Of a stretch of 64,000 nt of DNA, positions 11,755-23,700 are shown piece after piece. The translations under genes were made by a program, and so were the position numbers. The stretch lies in NCBI GenBank assembly GCA_964019695.1, contig OZ026515.1, positions 35,418,994-35,482,993 on the forward strand. Reading direction: 5' to 3'. The notes beneath the pieces are model-generated. The model ran no database searches. It had not been told where the DNA came from and worked only from the letters and a program-made list of their open reading frames with translations. The stretch's first letter is position 1. Each line of letters starts with the position of its first letter. Source of the stretch: Loripinus fragilis (taxonomy: Eukaryota; Mollusca; Bivalvia; Lucinida; Lucinidae).

Positions 11755-11965
11755 TGTAGGGACGGATCCAGGATTTCTGGAAAGGGGATTCATATGTATA
11801 AAGGGATGGGGGTTGGCTTTGCTGATTTTATCTCATTTTTCTTAAATATCCCATGAAAATAAAATAATTTGGTCTCATTGAGACCAAATTATTTCATTTT
11901 TATAGGATAAGGGGGCAGGGAGAGGGGTTTGAGCCAACCCCCTGAACCCCCTCTGGATCTGCTAC
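11755..11965. repeat. GGATCCAGGATTT-type repeat fragment with internal palindrome
   Basis: It starts GACGGATCCAGGATTTCTGG and ends CCCCCTCTGGATCTGC, relatives of the ends of the homopolymer-rich elements at 48230, 55285 and 63788. A 15-bp palindrome, AATAATTTGGTCTCA and its complement, sits at about 11865-11895. Confidence 0.6.
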
Positions 11966-11999
11966 TGGTTATGCAAGACAAGGGTTAAGCTTTCCTTTA

Positions 12000-13110
12000 A
12001 GGTTGAAGTTAGGATCAACATTTTTTAAGGATGTTCAGTCCAACAAAATAAAAACATACACTTATCTGTCAAGCAAATGACAGACATAACAGGATAGAAC
12101 TTTGATTATAATGAAAAATAACAAGAGTAAATAATAAACAATAGGATCAAATGTCTCTGGTTTCTTACTTGAGCACAACTGGAGAAATCTTAACTTAGAA
12201 AGTTGTTGTGAATGACTTCATGTGACCCAATTTTAAATTACAATAAAACATGAAGTCAATCATGAACTCATGTACGAAAATATTTGAAACAAATCCGGAT
12301 TGCACGACATGCAAGACTTTCTCTATATTCAAGTTTGCTTTTGACCCCATATACAGTGAGCCACTTTAGTTACGCACCACTTATAAAATGTAAAATTTCT
12401 CGGTAAAGAAATGTGCTATTTTTGAGACTACCAACGTAAAGCGCATCTATATTTGCATTAGCCATTGAATTTTCATTGTGATCAGATCAGAAACAAAGGA
12501 GAAAATGGATTTAAAACTGCAATACCCTCAAAACACCATTTCACATTGCATTATCTCGAATGAAACTCAGATCTCATTGCACTTTTTTCAGGGTTGAATT
12601 TCTGCTATGTCAGATATGAGAGCCGATTTATTCTTGGCAATATCTAAGACTGGTATGTGATTGTTAACTTCATAGTTTTTTTTAATGTTTTACTATTTCG
12701 GTTCCCAGCTGACCAAGTTTCGAAAAAAGTTGGTTTTAGTACTTTTTTTAAGTTAGTTAAAATGTCGTATGATTCTGAGTAAACTAGTTATCAAAACACT
12801 TCTTCTATTATTTCATTTAAAACAACCATGTATCCGCCATTTATTTTCGTTAAAAAAATTAATGGATTTATTGACGTTATGGTGTTGACGTTAGTGATGA
12901 CGTCACTACTACCAAGACTATAAGACGTGTCAATGATAAGATGTTTTAGTGTTTTGATACTTCTATTGTGAGTGGAAACTCAACGAGGTTGATCCTTGTG
13001 ATAATGATGTGTGGAGATCCAGTGTGAGATCTGCCATGCGTGCAGCAAGCCAGCTACCTGGAAGGGAGCCCACGGATGTGGATGACGCTCCTGCAATTCA
13101 CATTAATATA
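12000..13110. other. no recognisable gene
   Basis: AT-rich sequence without a convincing exon or repeat. There is one TGACGTCA palindrome near 12898, a single occurrence not worth calling. Confidence 0.4.
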
Positions 13111-13112
13111 AA

Positions 13113-13351
13113 TGAGCCGCGACATGAGATTTCCAACAATGTGGTATGCGGAACCAGCAAAGCCTCAGATCAGCCTGCGCATACATGCAGTCTGATCAGA
13201 GCCTTTGCTAGTCGCTTAAATATTCTATGAGTGTAAAGCTACTGATTGAACATCATTTGGAGCTGCTAAGCTTAAAAGGAGTCTGCACAGGCTGGCCTGA
13301 GTCTACACTTGTCAAAATGCCACATTGTTGGAAATCACATGTCATGGCTTA
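13113..13351. mobile_element. MITE family D, copy 2
   Basis: Ends TGAGCCGCGACATGAG and CATGTCATGGCTTA, with inverted TTCCAACAATGTGG/CCACATTGTTGGAA arms and the shared internal TCAGATCAGCCTGCGCAT block. Confidence 0.85.
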
Positions 13352-13563
13352 AATGCTGACAATGACTGAATTGTTTGCCTACAAGTGTCTTTACCCAGTA
13401 GTCAAAGAGTTAAATAACTGTCTCAGAGTTGTACGTGCAAAATCTCTCATGATAAGAAACAATGAAAATAATTAAGAAATACACCCTCTAATTTGATTCC
13501 AGTGTATCTTAAATTTTTCTGATTTTGAACATTTATAGAGTAAAAATTAACTTTAAATGCATA

Positions 13564-13750
13564 CAGGTTTAGATAAACAGATTTTTTGAGCGTAAAATTG
13601 TGAATATTTTCTAACCCATCAGTTTTAACATATATTTTGGGTGCTCAAAAAAACTGCCTTATTGAGACGGTTCTTTTGAGTACCCACAACATATGTTTTA
13701 GTTTAGAAAGAAGAAAATTAATTTTTTGGTACGCACTCTTAACTAAAGTA
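13564..13750. mobile_element. MITE family C, full copy
   Basis: Starts CAGGTTTAGATAAACAGATT, then GAGCGTAAAATTGTG and CATATATTTTGGGTGCTCA, reaches a central palindrome around TTGAGACGGTTCTTTTGAG, and returns through ACCCACAACATATG and TTTTTGGTACGCACTC. Copies or parts are at 11372, 13925, 17775, 20848, 22806, 25255+29545, 30955 and 50480. Confidence 0.85.
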
Positions 13751-13924
13751 CTGAAATGTATTTGGAAATATTCAGTTAAAGGATGGTTTACTCACTAAAA
13801 ATTTTCACACATTCACATACAAATCTACTGTGTATGAAAAAGAACAAAAGTGTGGCAAAAACTGTTTTAAAAAAATCAAAACAATTCTTATGAACACTCC
13901 AACAAATGTTTTCATTATTTTTCA

Positions 13925-14085
13925 GCTTAAAATCTCGTCCATTTTCTTATCCAATAGGTAAAACATATATTATAGGTGCTCGAATGTACCATCTTAATGA
14001 AACAGTCCTTTAGAGTACTCACAAAGTATGTTTTGGTTCAGAAATAAAAAAAATAAATTGATTTAGCTCTTAAAACTGTAGGCCT
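13925..14085. mobile_element. MITE family C, diverged copy
   Basis: Keeps TCCAATAGGTAAAACATATA, GGTGCTCGAATGTACC and the returning CACAAAGTATGTTTTGGTTC. Confidence 0.65.
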
Positions 14086-14534
14086 GAATTAATAGAAAAC
14101 TGTCACCATTTTTTCCAGTTTTTCATTATAACATTAATCTTCTGGCTCTTGTCCTTGACTAAGAAGATTGTATTAACAACAATTTTGCAAACATGAAAAG
14201 TGTACTTGGTATTGTGAAAAGTAAATTGGGTACGAGGGTTTGGAGAAGTTCAGTAGTGACAGTTAAGAGACAAATACTACATCAATCCTACACAATATCA
14301 TTTAATATATCTGACAGCAAAGTGTTTAATTTATTTCATCATATGAAACAAAATGGAAAAATAGGATATATTTTAGTGGAATGGAAAAGAAAAAGCAAAG
14401 ATGTGAGATAGGAGGTAGGGTAGGGGTGGAGTGGGCGTGTCAACCATATCAAATTCTTCATATTATATGACAAAGAGCATGTTGTGGTCTTGCATCTTGG
14501 AATCACACCTAATATATAAATGGTACCTGGTCCT

Positions 14535-14770
14535 GAGGTTATAAAACTTTTTTCATGCTCAACTCAACTGAGCATGAAATTTCAATCGCTCATTAGAACT
14601 AAAATGCTGAAAAACAAAGACTGCTATTGTTTTCCAACTCTCAGATGTTGTATTTATCATGTAAATAAATGTTAAAATGCCAACAATTAATGGCATTTTA
14701 ACATTTATGAGCAGGATAATTTTCATACTCAGTTGAGTTCATCATAAAAAATATTTCATAATCTTGAGGC
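14535..14770. mobile_element. MITE family E, copy 1
   Basis: The ends CCTGAGGTTATAAAAC then TTTCATGCTCAACTC are inverted at the right (GTTGAGTTCATCAT, then ATCTTGAGGCCTG). An internal palindrome AATGTTAAAATGCCAACAAT / GGCATTTTAACATTT marks the centre. A second copy is at 30315-30528. Confidence 0.75.
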
Positions 14771-14837
14771 CTGATAAAGTACAACTTGCAGTTTTTCTGA
14801 CATCACTCATTTATCAAGCATTATTTTCAGATGAAAT

Positions 14838-15084
14838 TAACTCTTAAAGCGCCAAGAAAAAAATGCATCTGAAAATGTCGTCTGCTGAAGTCGTCTGCTG
14901 CAAATAATTGCCTTACATTACTGATGAATTAAGTATAGAAGCAAACAGCATGGACCCATAACAGGCTGCTCCTATATAGAGCAGTCTGATCTGGGTCCAC
15001 ACTGTTTACCATGGAGGCTTCTTAAACATTTCAGCAAATGAGAAATGCAGACGACTTTTGTTGCGATTGGCACATTAAGGGTTA
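14838..15084. mobile_element. MITE family F, copy 1
   Basis: Ends TTAACTCTTAAAGCGCCAA and TTGGCACATTAAGGGTTA are inverted. GTCGTCTGCTGAAGTCGTC pairs with the GCAGACGACTTTTG block near the right end, and the centre is CAGACTGCTCC.TAGGAGCAGTCTG-like. A close copy is at 21583-21828. Confidence 0.85.
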
Positions 15085-15347
15085 CTTGTAAACAAAAGTT
15101 ACGGTAGATGTTCTAAAATTTCAAACACTTGATACCTGCCTAAAAGGCTAAGTCGAGAAGCTGAGACCCAGATCAGACTGCTTCTGAAGAAAAAGTCTGA
15201 TCAGGGTCTTCCCTGTTTGCTATTCTGACAAGTATTTTGTGAATTCCAGCCCTGATAACCAGATTTGAGAACAGAAAGAGGAAAGTGTTTGAAATTTTAA
15301 AACACTTACTGTAAATAGTCTCTTTACCATCTGCTCAAAGTCAAATA

Positions 15348-15574
15348 TGAATCACGACATGAGATTTCCAACAATGTGGTGTGTGGGACCAGCAAAGCCT
15401 CGGATCAGCCTGCACATAACATGCAGTCTGATCAGAGCTTTTGCTAGTTGCTTGAATATTCTATGAGTATTGAGCTACTGATTGAACATCATTTGGAGTT
15501 TCTAAGCTTAAAAAGAGGCTGCACAGGCTTGTCTGATTCTACACTTGTCAAAATGCCACATTGTTGGAAATCAC
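15348..15574. mobile_element. MITE family D, copy 3
   Basis: Same block order as 13113-13351; the outer TGAGCC and GGCTCA ends are eroded. The frame at 15448-15639 lies inside it. Confidence 0.8.
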
Positions 15575-15579
15575 TGACA

Positions 15580-16876
15580 GACTTTAAAAACGCAGCACTA
15601 GCTTCCTTTTATATCTTTCAAAAGACAGTTGAATGTTAACTTCTTTTGCTTCAATGATATCATCATGAAGTGGCTTCTTCGCTCAACATTTAAGTTTTAA
15701 TTGTACAACTAACTCGACTACATTATTGCTTCATAAAAATTTAGTCACTGAAATATTTCTTAAGTAGCGGAGATTTTAAGCGTACACCTAGATTAAAGTC
15801 AAAAAAAGCAAACCTGCTGTATCGCAGACCTGCCAATAAAAATGAGAGTGATTCCTTGATGACTAACAAAGTCCATGACACAAATTTGATGCTTCTCTTG
15901 TTTCTTGATTTAAAGAAGTAAGAGATCTTTCACTGATAACATTTTGTCACTTGAAACAGTTGACCCCTATCTCAAAAAGTTTACATTTTCAATGCTTTAA
16001 ATTAATTTTAAATGAACAAGTTTTTCATGAGTTACTTACAAATTAACACTCTTTAACATGCAATCAAATTGATTTCTTTGCATTCTTTTTTTGAGACATA
16101 AATTAAAGCTGCTATTAGGGTGTTGTGTTTTCAAAGTCCGTCAGTATATGACAACATACATACAGGTTTACTTTCAAATCATCGAAGTTAACAAAAAAGT
16201 GATCTCCAACACATAACAGGTTGCACACCCTTTGATGATCACAATGTGGTCAAACGTGCTCTTCTAACCCTCTGATCAGGGAAACTGGTTTTCATTGTGG
16301 TAAATTATGCCATTTCAAGTTTTTAATGCTCAATGTCTTAGAGCAGGTAGTTTTTGAGGGTCACTTTGAATTTTTTATTCATAAGGTTTTCATATATACA
16401 TTAAGTGCCTTCTGTACAAACTATTATGTGCCAACTCAAAATATGATCAATGGTATAACTGAAAGCAAACACCTACAGTGACCTTAAAAGCTTTAAGTAT
16501 ATCAATTTATGCAATAAACATTTTGAAAGTAGACATTTGTGCCAGTTCACAAGATTTTTGGTACTTATCTAAATGCATAAAGTCACTCTATAAAGCTGAA
16601 TATGCAACTACCGGTATCTAGTCCAATTTTATGACACTCTACTAGATTTTTTTTGATATAATGCTTGAGATTGCATGTGCATCTTCTCTCTGACAGCAGA
16701 AGATTAATATATAATATCAAATTTTATTTGATTTCTTGAACAAGGATAAGATAAGAAAATGTTGTCAGCTGCAAAATAAAACTTTGGTGATGTTTTATGG
16801 GTTTAAAGTTTCCTTTTATAATAGTTGTATGGTATAAAAAATACAGCCATTGATCCTTTTTCAAAATTATTTAGTA
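15580..16876. other. no recognisable gene
   Basis: AT-rich DNA with a fragment of MITE family B around 16545-16620 (TGCCAGTTCACAAGATTTTT). No exon-like frame was found. Confidence 0.4.
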
Positions 16877-17037
16877 CAGTAAAACCTAGGTAAAATGGCC
16901 ACTCTCAAAAAGACCAAAAAATGGTTTTCAAGACCAATTATGGCTTATTGCAGGTTCCACCTTCATTAAGCTACCATTTGTCATAAAGGTCTTTGTTTTG
17001 TCTATGTTTGAGAGGGCGTTTTACACAGGTTTTACTG
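16877..17037. mobile_element. pogo/Tigger-like MITE, copy 1
   Basis: TA-flanked, with ends CAGTAAAACCTAGGTAAAAT and its inverse GTTTTACACAGGTTTTACTG. Internal AAGACCAAAAA and CATTAAGCTACCAT blocks are shared with 31679-31881 and with the interrupted copy at 45649-46945. Confidence 0.85.
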
Positions 17038-17216
17038 TATGTTCTCAAAATAACTCATTAATTACTGAGACAGGGATGCTACCAAATCAGTTGTATCCAA
17101 CATATCCACAAAGGGCCAGTGTCACATGTTGTAGTCATTTGGTCCAGTAATTGAGATTTTAGTTCTTATCGCATATGCGCCCCAAAGCATCCATTAAATG
17201 CCGATGCTTACATATT

Positions 17217-17455
17217 CATGGGTGAAAGTTCAAAATTTCCCAAATCCTTAACTTTAGAAACTAAAACTTTAAAACTTGCAGGATGCCTACAAAAATGAAT
17301 GATTTCAAATTTAAATGATTGTGTTTAGAAAATCTAAAAACTAATGATAGAAGATATTATAATCTGCCTAATTCAGCATTTTGAGGCTGACTTTCTATGG
17401 AATGTCAGCCTCAATATGCTGAATTCAGGATTATTCCTGAAAACTTTCACCCATG
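17217..17455. mobile_element. MITE family A, copy 3, nested in a family B element
   Basis: CATGGGTGAAAGTTCAAAAT to AACTTTCACCCATG, with central TTGAGGCTGACTTTC palindrome. Flanking sequence on both sides (17120-17216 and 17456-17600) reads as the two halves of a family B MITE. Confidence 0.85.
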
Positions 17456-17673
17456 CATGATATCCAGAGTGGTAAGAGGTCTAAATTCTGGTCTGAGTCT
17501 TCATTCATTTACTTCAATAATTTGTGTATATAAGCAGCGAAGGCTCTGACGAGTCAGCGCATATGCAGACTCGCCTTAGCCTTTGTTGCTTGCCAATGCA
17601 ATTAGTCTAAAAACCCCAGGAAACGGATCATTTATATTATATCACAGGCAATAGGACAGAACCAGACAAATCC

Positions 17674-17724
17674 TCAGCTCTTCTTTAGGACTTCCTGTCG
17701 GCATATGGGACATGTTGCATTTCT
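17674..17724 (-). CDS. RING E3 ligase coding exon 10 (last): end of RING, stop
   Basis: A strong acceptor (TTTCTTTCAG-like, CAG at 17727-17725) is followed by RNATCPICRQEVLKKS and TGA. It supplies the last two zinc ligands (CPIC). The phase-0 join to exon 9 (EWLK/RNATCPIC) gives the normal spacing between the ligand pairs. Confidence 0.93.
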   Translation of the reverse strand, partial: RNATCPICRQEVLKKS

Positions 17725-20700
17725 CTGAAAGAAGAAAATAGTACTTTAAACCTGATTTTACTAAGAGAACCATCGGTTCAGATAAGGATAGTTTGTGCAC
17801 CTAAAATTGCGTTTATTTCCTTACTCATCAATTTAAACATGTGTTTTGGGTGCTCATTGAGACGGTTCTTTTGAGTACCCGCAACATACGTTTCGGTAGA
17901 GAAATAAGAAAAATAATTTTTCAGTACGCACTCTTTTCTGGAGTCCTGGAGAACCAGCAAATAAGCTTTCGGTAAAGATCTGCCTGAGTCTGTTAAGCTT
18001 TTACAACAGATCTACTTGCTTAAAATAGGTTGTAGCCAAATTCAACTTCCATTGCAGAATGTTCAATTTTCACTCATCCTGCAAACACATGCACTTGTCC
18101 TTTAAAAGCGTATGCAATAAAGAACATGAGGGAGTAATATGTATTATGACTTCCTCGAGTTATTCATCCCAAAGAACTGGTCCTTTAGGACAAGAGCTGT
18201 TGGGATAATTACTCTTCCTTTCTAGATTTCACTCGTAATTACAAGCTGACAAGTGGAATTTTTTTCCCTTGTATATGTAAAAGGTGAAAAATGCTAAACA
18301 CCTTTACCCCGGCTTGGGATTGACCCGCGTCGCCAGGTCTAAAATCAGACTCTCTACCACATTGCCATAAAAGCCAGCTTGTACAGCAAGGTCGTAAAAG
18401 TGTTGATAAACTAGCTCTACTACACATTCGCAAATCAAAGTACAGCTATATTGAACTGTTACTTATTTATCTTCACAAATAGATCACAGTTAATGTTATA
18501 TGTTTTGGTGTATTTAAAAAGAGCTTCCACAAAATATACACATGTGAACTATCAAAGCTTTAGATTCAGTAGTTCTAAAGGTACTGCCATCATTATAAAG
18601 TCTATGCACCCACAGACACACCAAGACCAAATTCTAGCAATATGTCCAAACCTTTGATATTTTGGGGAGGAAAAGAGAATTGAGATTTGTGCATGCTACA
18701 CAGCCTGGTTGGACTGCACAATTTATTACAGAAAGTATTCTGTGTAACTAGTCTTACAGAAAAAATTGCCTACTTACTTTGAGCCATTCTTTTATACAGT
18801 CTATATGATATTCATGTTTACAGGCCAACAATGCCAATTTTTCACCACTCTTGTAAGCTGTCAGACAAACCCTACATTCGTCTGTGTCTTTATCACCTGG
18901 TCTTTTACGATAAGTTCTTGTTGGAAGTTTAGCTAAGTCTTCTTCCTTCAATCCACGAGGTTTAACATCTCCTAGCCTCTCAGCTAACTCCCACAGGGCC
19001 TGAATCAAAATAGTTTAGGATATAAGAAACTAGAGAAGCTAAAATAGATTTTTCTTACCATAATAGGAATAAAATACACATGATTACAGTAAATAGGAAT
19101 AAAATACACATGATTACAGTAAATAGGAATAAAATACACATGATTAGAGTAAATAGGAATAAAATATACATGATTAGAGTAAATGTTTAAATCAAGAAAA
19201 AAAAATTTAGAGAACTTTATAGAAAACTGATTCACAATTTTTTTGAGGCTTTCACATATTAAATTTATCAAATAAGTTCAGGTGATTTCTACTTTTTTCC
19301 CAGGGGCTGGAATTCAGTACATTTTCAACCAAAAATAGAAACCTTATTTTCCCAACAGCTTGTGCTTTTTTTTAACTAGAAAACAACTACTCCTGAACCC
19401 TGAATATGAAACTGACATTTGCAGAAAGACACAAATATTACCAAAACACTTCAAAGCGTGTAATATGGCATATCACAACCTAATTACCTAGTTTTGATGA
19501 TAAATTTTGTTTCCATTTACTACATTGTCAATATTTTTTTCCCTTGATTTCAATATTTTCTCGATATTATCCCCCAATTAAGGCCTTGGGCCAGCAGCCT
19601 TTTCGCAAACTAGATTGACAAGCCCTGGAGTTAGAAAATTAAAAGTATTGCTAATATGCTTTAGAGCATCTTATAATTCTTCTTCTATTACCAATCAGAT
19701 CTAACAAAAGTTTGAATGGTCAACAGCTTTCAGAAAAATGAAAATAAATCAGAGAAGCTGTTTCAACATGCCTAATTCAGTATTTTGAGGCTGAATTTCT
19801 ATGGAATGTACCCCAAAATCCTAAATTAAGGAATAATCCTATAAACTTGCATCCACCCAGTTATAAACGCAGGGGACAAAAATTCCACTCGTCTGCTCGT
19901 AATTACGAGTGAAATCTAGAAAGGAAGAGTAATTCTTCCCAAAGCACTCGTCCTATAGGACGAGTGCTTTGAGAAGAATTGCTCGTCCTTTCTAGTTTCA
20001 CCCTAAATCTGAGGGTGAAACTAGCATTTTATGAGTATTGACTGTGAAATCTTTTTGTCAGTATTTGGGATGCAGTTATGAATTTGACTGGGTAGATATC
20101 ATTTTAACAGTGATATAAGGAACTTTTTAAGTCATATTACATATTACTCCCTTAAGCCCTTTATTGGATACACTTTTACAGGACAAGTACATGTGTTTGC
20201 AGGACGAGTGAAAATTGTAAGTCACTCGTCCTGCAGGACAAGTGCAATATTGAAATATTTTTATCCCCCTGAAAAGAATACCACTTACCTCATAATCTGA
20301 TGCATCAACATCATCAGGAATTAGCATGCCTGGATGACGTCCCATCAGCAATAACATCAATAGGAAAGGATCTCTCTGAAAATTAATACTCAAACTATGA
20401 CTAAACTACATCCTATTGCACTCAGGGTGGCAAACTTAAAAGTATTTTTGGCCATACTGAGTGTAACAGGATTATATTAGCTCCAGTTTCATTGAATATT
20501 GAAATTCCACTTCAGATTTCTTGCCAGTTCAGTTTCATTGTGATTTATCAGTGCGAGGATTTAACCTGCACCCCATGAACAAGTGATTTACTCACTAGAC
20601 CATCTTTGATATCCATTTTCTTTCCAAAGTTTTTTTTATTTTAGAATGGCAAACATATTAAAAGAAATACTGCAGCAAAAATCTGTTTTTAAGTACAAAG

Positions 20701-23700
20701 AATGATGCTTAATAACAAGTCATAAGTCACCTTGGTTAGGGGATTCTTTTATGCAACGTTTTTCAGTTAATGTTTTGTTGAAATACAATGATCAGCTTCC
20801 AGACTTTTTCAGAACAAAAACGCAGGAAGTTCTTCACTAAAACATTTCATAGGTCCAGATTTATGCGCGTAAAATTGAGGATATTTCATTATCGCCAGTT
20901 TTAACATTTGATTTTGGGTCGTTTGTTGTCTCCATGAGACATATTTTTTTTTGTATCCACAACATATGTTTTGATTGATAAATTTATAGGAAAATTAATT
21001 TTTAATTAGGCATTCTTATCTAGAGGCCTGAATTCTTATTCCAAAACTTTATATTTGAATATTCATCTGTTTCTTTATTTCATTACATTAACAAAAGTAA
21101 CCTTATTTCATAACATTCACAAAAGTAACCTTATTTCATAACATTCACAAAAGTAACCTTATTTCTGTACATTTACAAAAGTAACTCTAGTTCAGTACAT
21201 GTACAAAAGTAACACAATTATTCTATCACAAAGTTCAATAGCTTTTTATGGAATTAAACAAGTCTATGCTAAACACTTGGATTATAATGTAGTTTCTAAG
21301 CCTGTTGTGTGCTAATTCAGGTGAACATATTAAATGAGCCTCTATGAGAGATAACCTTTGCCTTCTTCTTTACTTTTGTTGCATGCAAACAAAGGCTCAG
21401 ACCAGCCTGCGCATCTGCAGTCTGATCAGTGCCTTTGTTATTCACTATGTGGAAAGTATGGTAGTCGAACACGCTCTATGCAAAATTTCAATATTCTAAC
21501 TAGTCACTGTTGCTGAGCAGGCTGGTTTGGGACGTACCTGGTGGGAAACGCTGATGATAGATTTTCTTGTTTCACGGCTCATTTAACTCTTAAAGTGCCA
21601 AGAAAAAATGCATCTGAAAATGTCGTCTGCTGAAGTCGTCTGCTGCAAGAAATTGCCTAACATTACTGACAAATTAAGCATAGTAGCAAACAGCATGGAC
21701 CCAGAACAGACTGCTCCTATAGGAGCAGTCTGATCTGGGTCCACACTGTTTGCCATAGAGGCATCTGAAACATTTCAGCAGACAAGAAAAGCAGACGACT
21801 TTTGTTGCAATTGGCGCATTAAGAGTTATGATATGGATTTACATAACAGTAAAGATACATATAGTGTAAGCATAGTTCATGGACAGATAACAACATACCA
21901 TAATATTGATAAAGTTGTCTTCTCTTGACATATCAGTAGGTGATGAGACATCAAGCACCATTAAATCAGGCTCTAATTCACCCTCAGGTATACTGTCTGG
22001 GTCCACAGGTAGAGGCAATGTGGCTAGAAATTAGAAGTTTGGACAATAGTACTTCATAATATCAGGTTCTTACAGGAAAAAATCATGGACTTTAAAATGA
22101 ACTTTCCAACAGTTTTCAAAGACTATATGTAGATATGGTGGCAAATAAGAATGACCTTTATTATATACCTATAACTGATACGACTTAAGAACTGTCTGTT
22201 TTCTGGCCATCTGATACAGAAAGCCGGATCAACGAACTGAGGTTTTCTGAATCCATATCACTATCCTTTAAAACAAGGCTAACATTGGTTACCTGTTTTT
22301 GCGGCGACGTTACGTAAAGTTAATTGCGAACATGGAACCAGAGACGGAAAACATGTTGACGTGACGTCAAGAAACGTAACATTAGTGCAAACGTTCCCGC
22401 ACTTTTTCAGGATAAAAACCCAAAACAGGTTTTAAAATCAGAAAAAAATGTCAGAAAAAAGGCATATAATAAACATATTATCAAAATAGTAACTTGATCT
22501 GGCGTACAGTTTCACGTCTCATGGATGAGGCCATACCATTGGATCACCCTCGACGCTACGCGTCTCGGCCTTTGTGAACAGTTTGGACCAACAGAACGTC
22601 TGACGTGATCAGGATCCAAACTGTTTGACACTCTGCTAGTGCTCCTGAAAGAATTTTTTGAAAGCTAATTTTGAAAAAAAAAAAATATGAAAAATTACCT
22701 GGCAAGCAAAGATTTAATGCACCTGTTTTGCTTTCATTTGTCATAAGCAGATTTTCACATGATGAGGCTCAGTTGACAGATATATCATGCTAACTATTTC
22801 ATCAAAGGTCCAATTAAGCAAACTTTTGGGTCGTAAAAATGTTACTTTTCCCTAGTTATCAGTTTACACATCTGTTTTGGGTGCTCAAAAGAACCATCTC
22901 AATGAGGCAGTTTTTTGAGTACCCACAACAAAGGTTTTGAGAAATGAGAAAAATAATTTTTGGTTTCATCCTGGATTTTCTTAAAGAACTCAGCCTTCTG
23001 TGATTTTTTATTGTTGGGAGTTTTTATTATTCATAACAAGATTAGTAGACAAAATAAAACAAGCATGAAACATGTTTTGGAAATAAAAATCAGAAGTTAT
23101 CAATTTTACCCTTTGTGTACTGGAAAACCCTAATTGGTACTTTGGTAAACAGACAGGACCCAGATGTAATGCCGCAAAACATGGCATTTCATCAAGGTCT
23201 GAACTGTTTGCTACCATCAGTGCTCCAGATAATTTAGATTACCATCAGTACCGGCACTGATCAAAATGAAACTTGATCCGTACCAGCTATTTTCAATCCA
23301 TACATTAATATTTGAAAATTTCTACCTGTGACCCCTTAAAAATATACCATAAAATGGGAAATGTTCATGTCGTCCAATTTTCGCGGTATTTTGCGGTACG
23401 TCGTGAATGGCGAAAATTAAAATCCGCGAAATATTTTCCAAGTTGGACCAATTGTTTATTTGCCTTTATACAGAACAATAATTGTGTATTCATTTGTGTT
23501 CATAAAACATCGCTTTTCATAGACTGAACATCGTAGTTTACAGGTCAAGATACATGTTTACTGTTCATTGAACATGACTAGGTCAATCACAGCCATGCTC
23601 ATGAGCGTTCAACCATTACACAATAGACGCTTGGACAAGCTGGAAAGATAATTGATTAATTACCCTTAAATACACCTGATAATTTATTCAGACATTGGCA

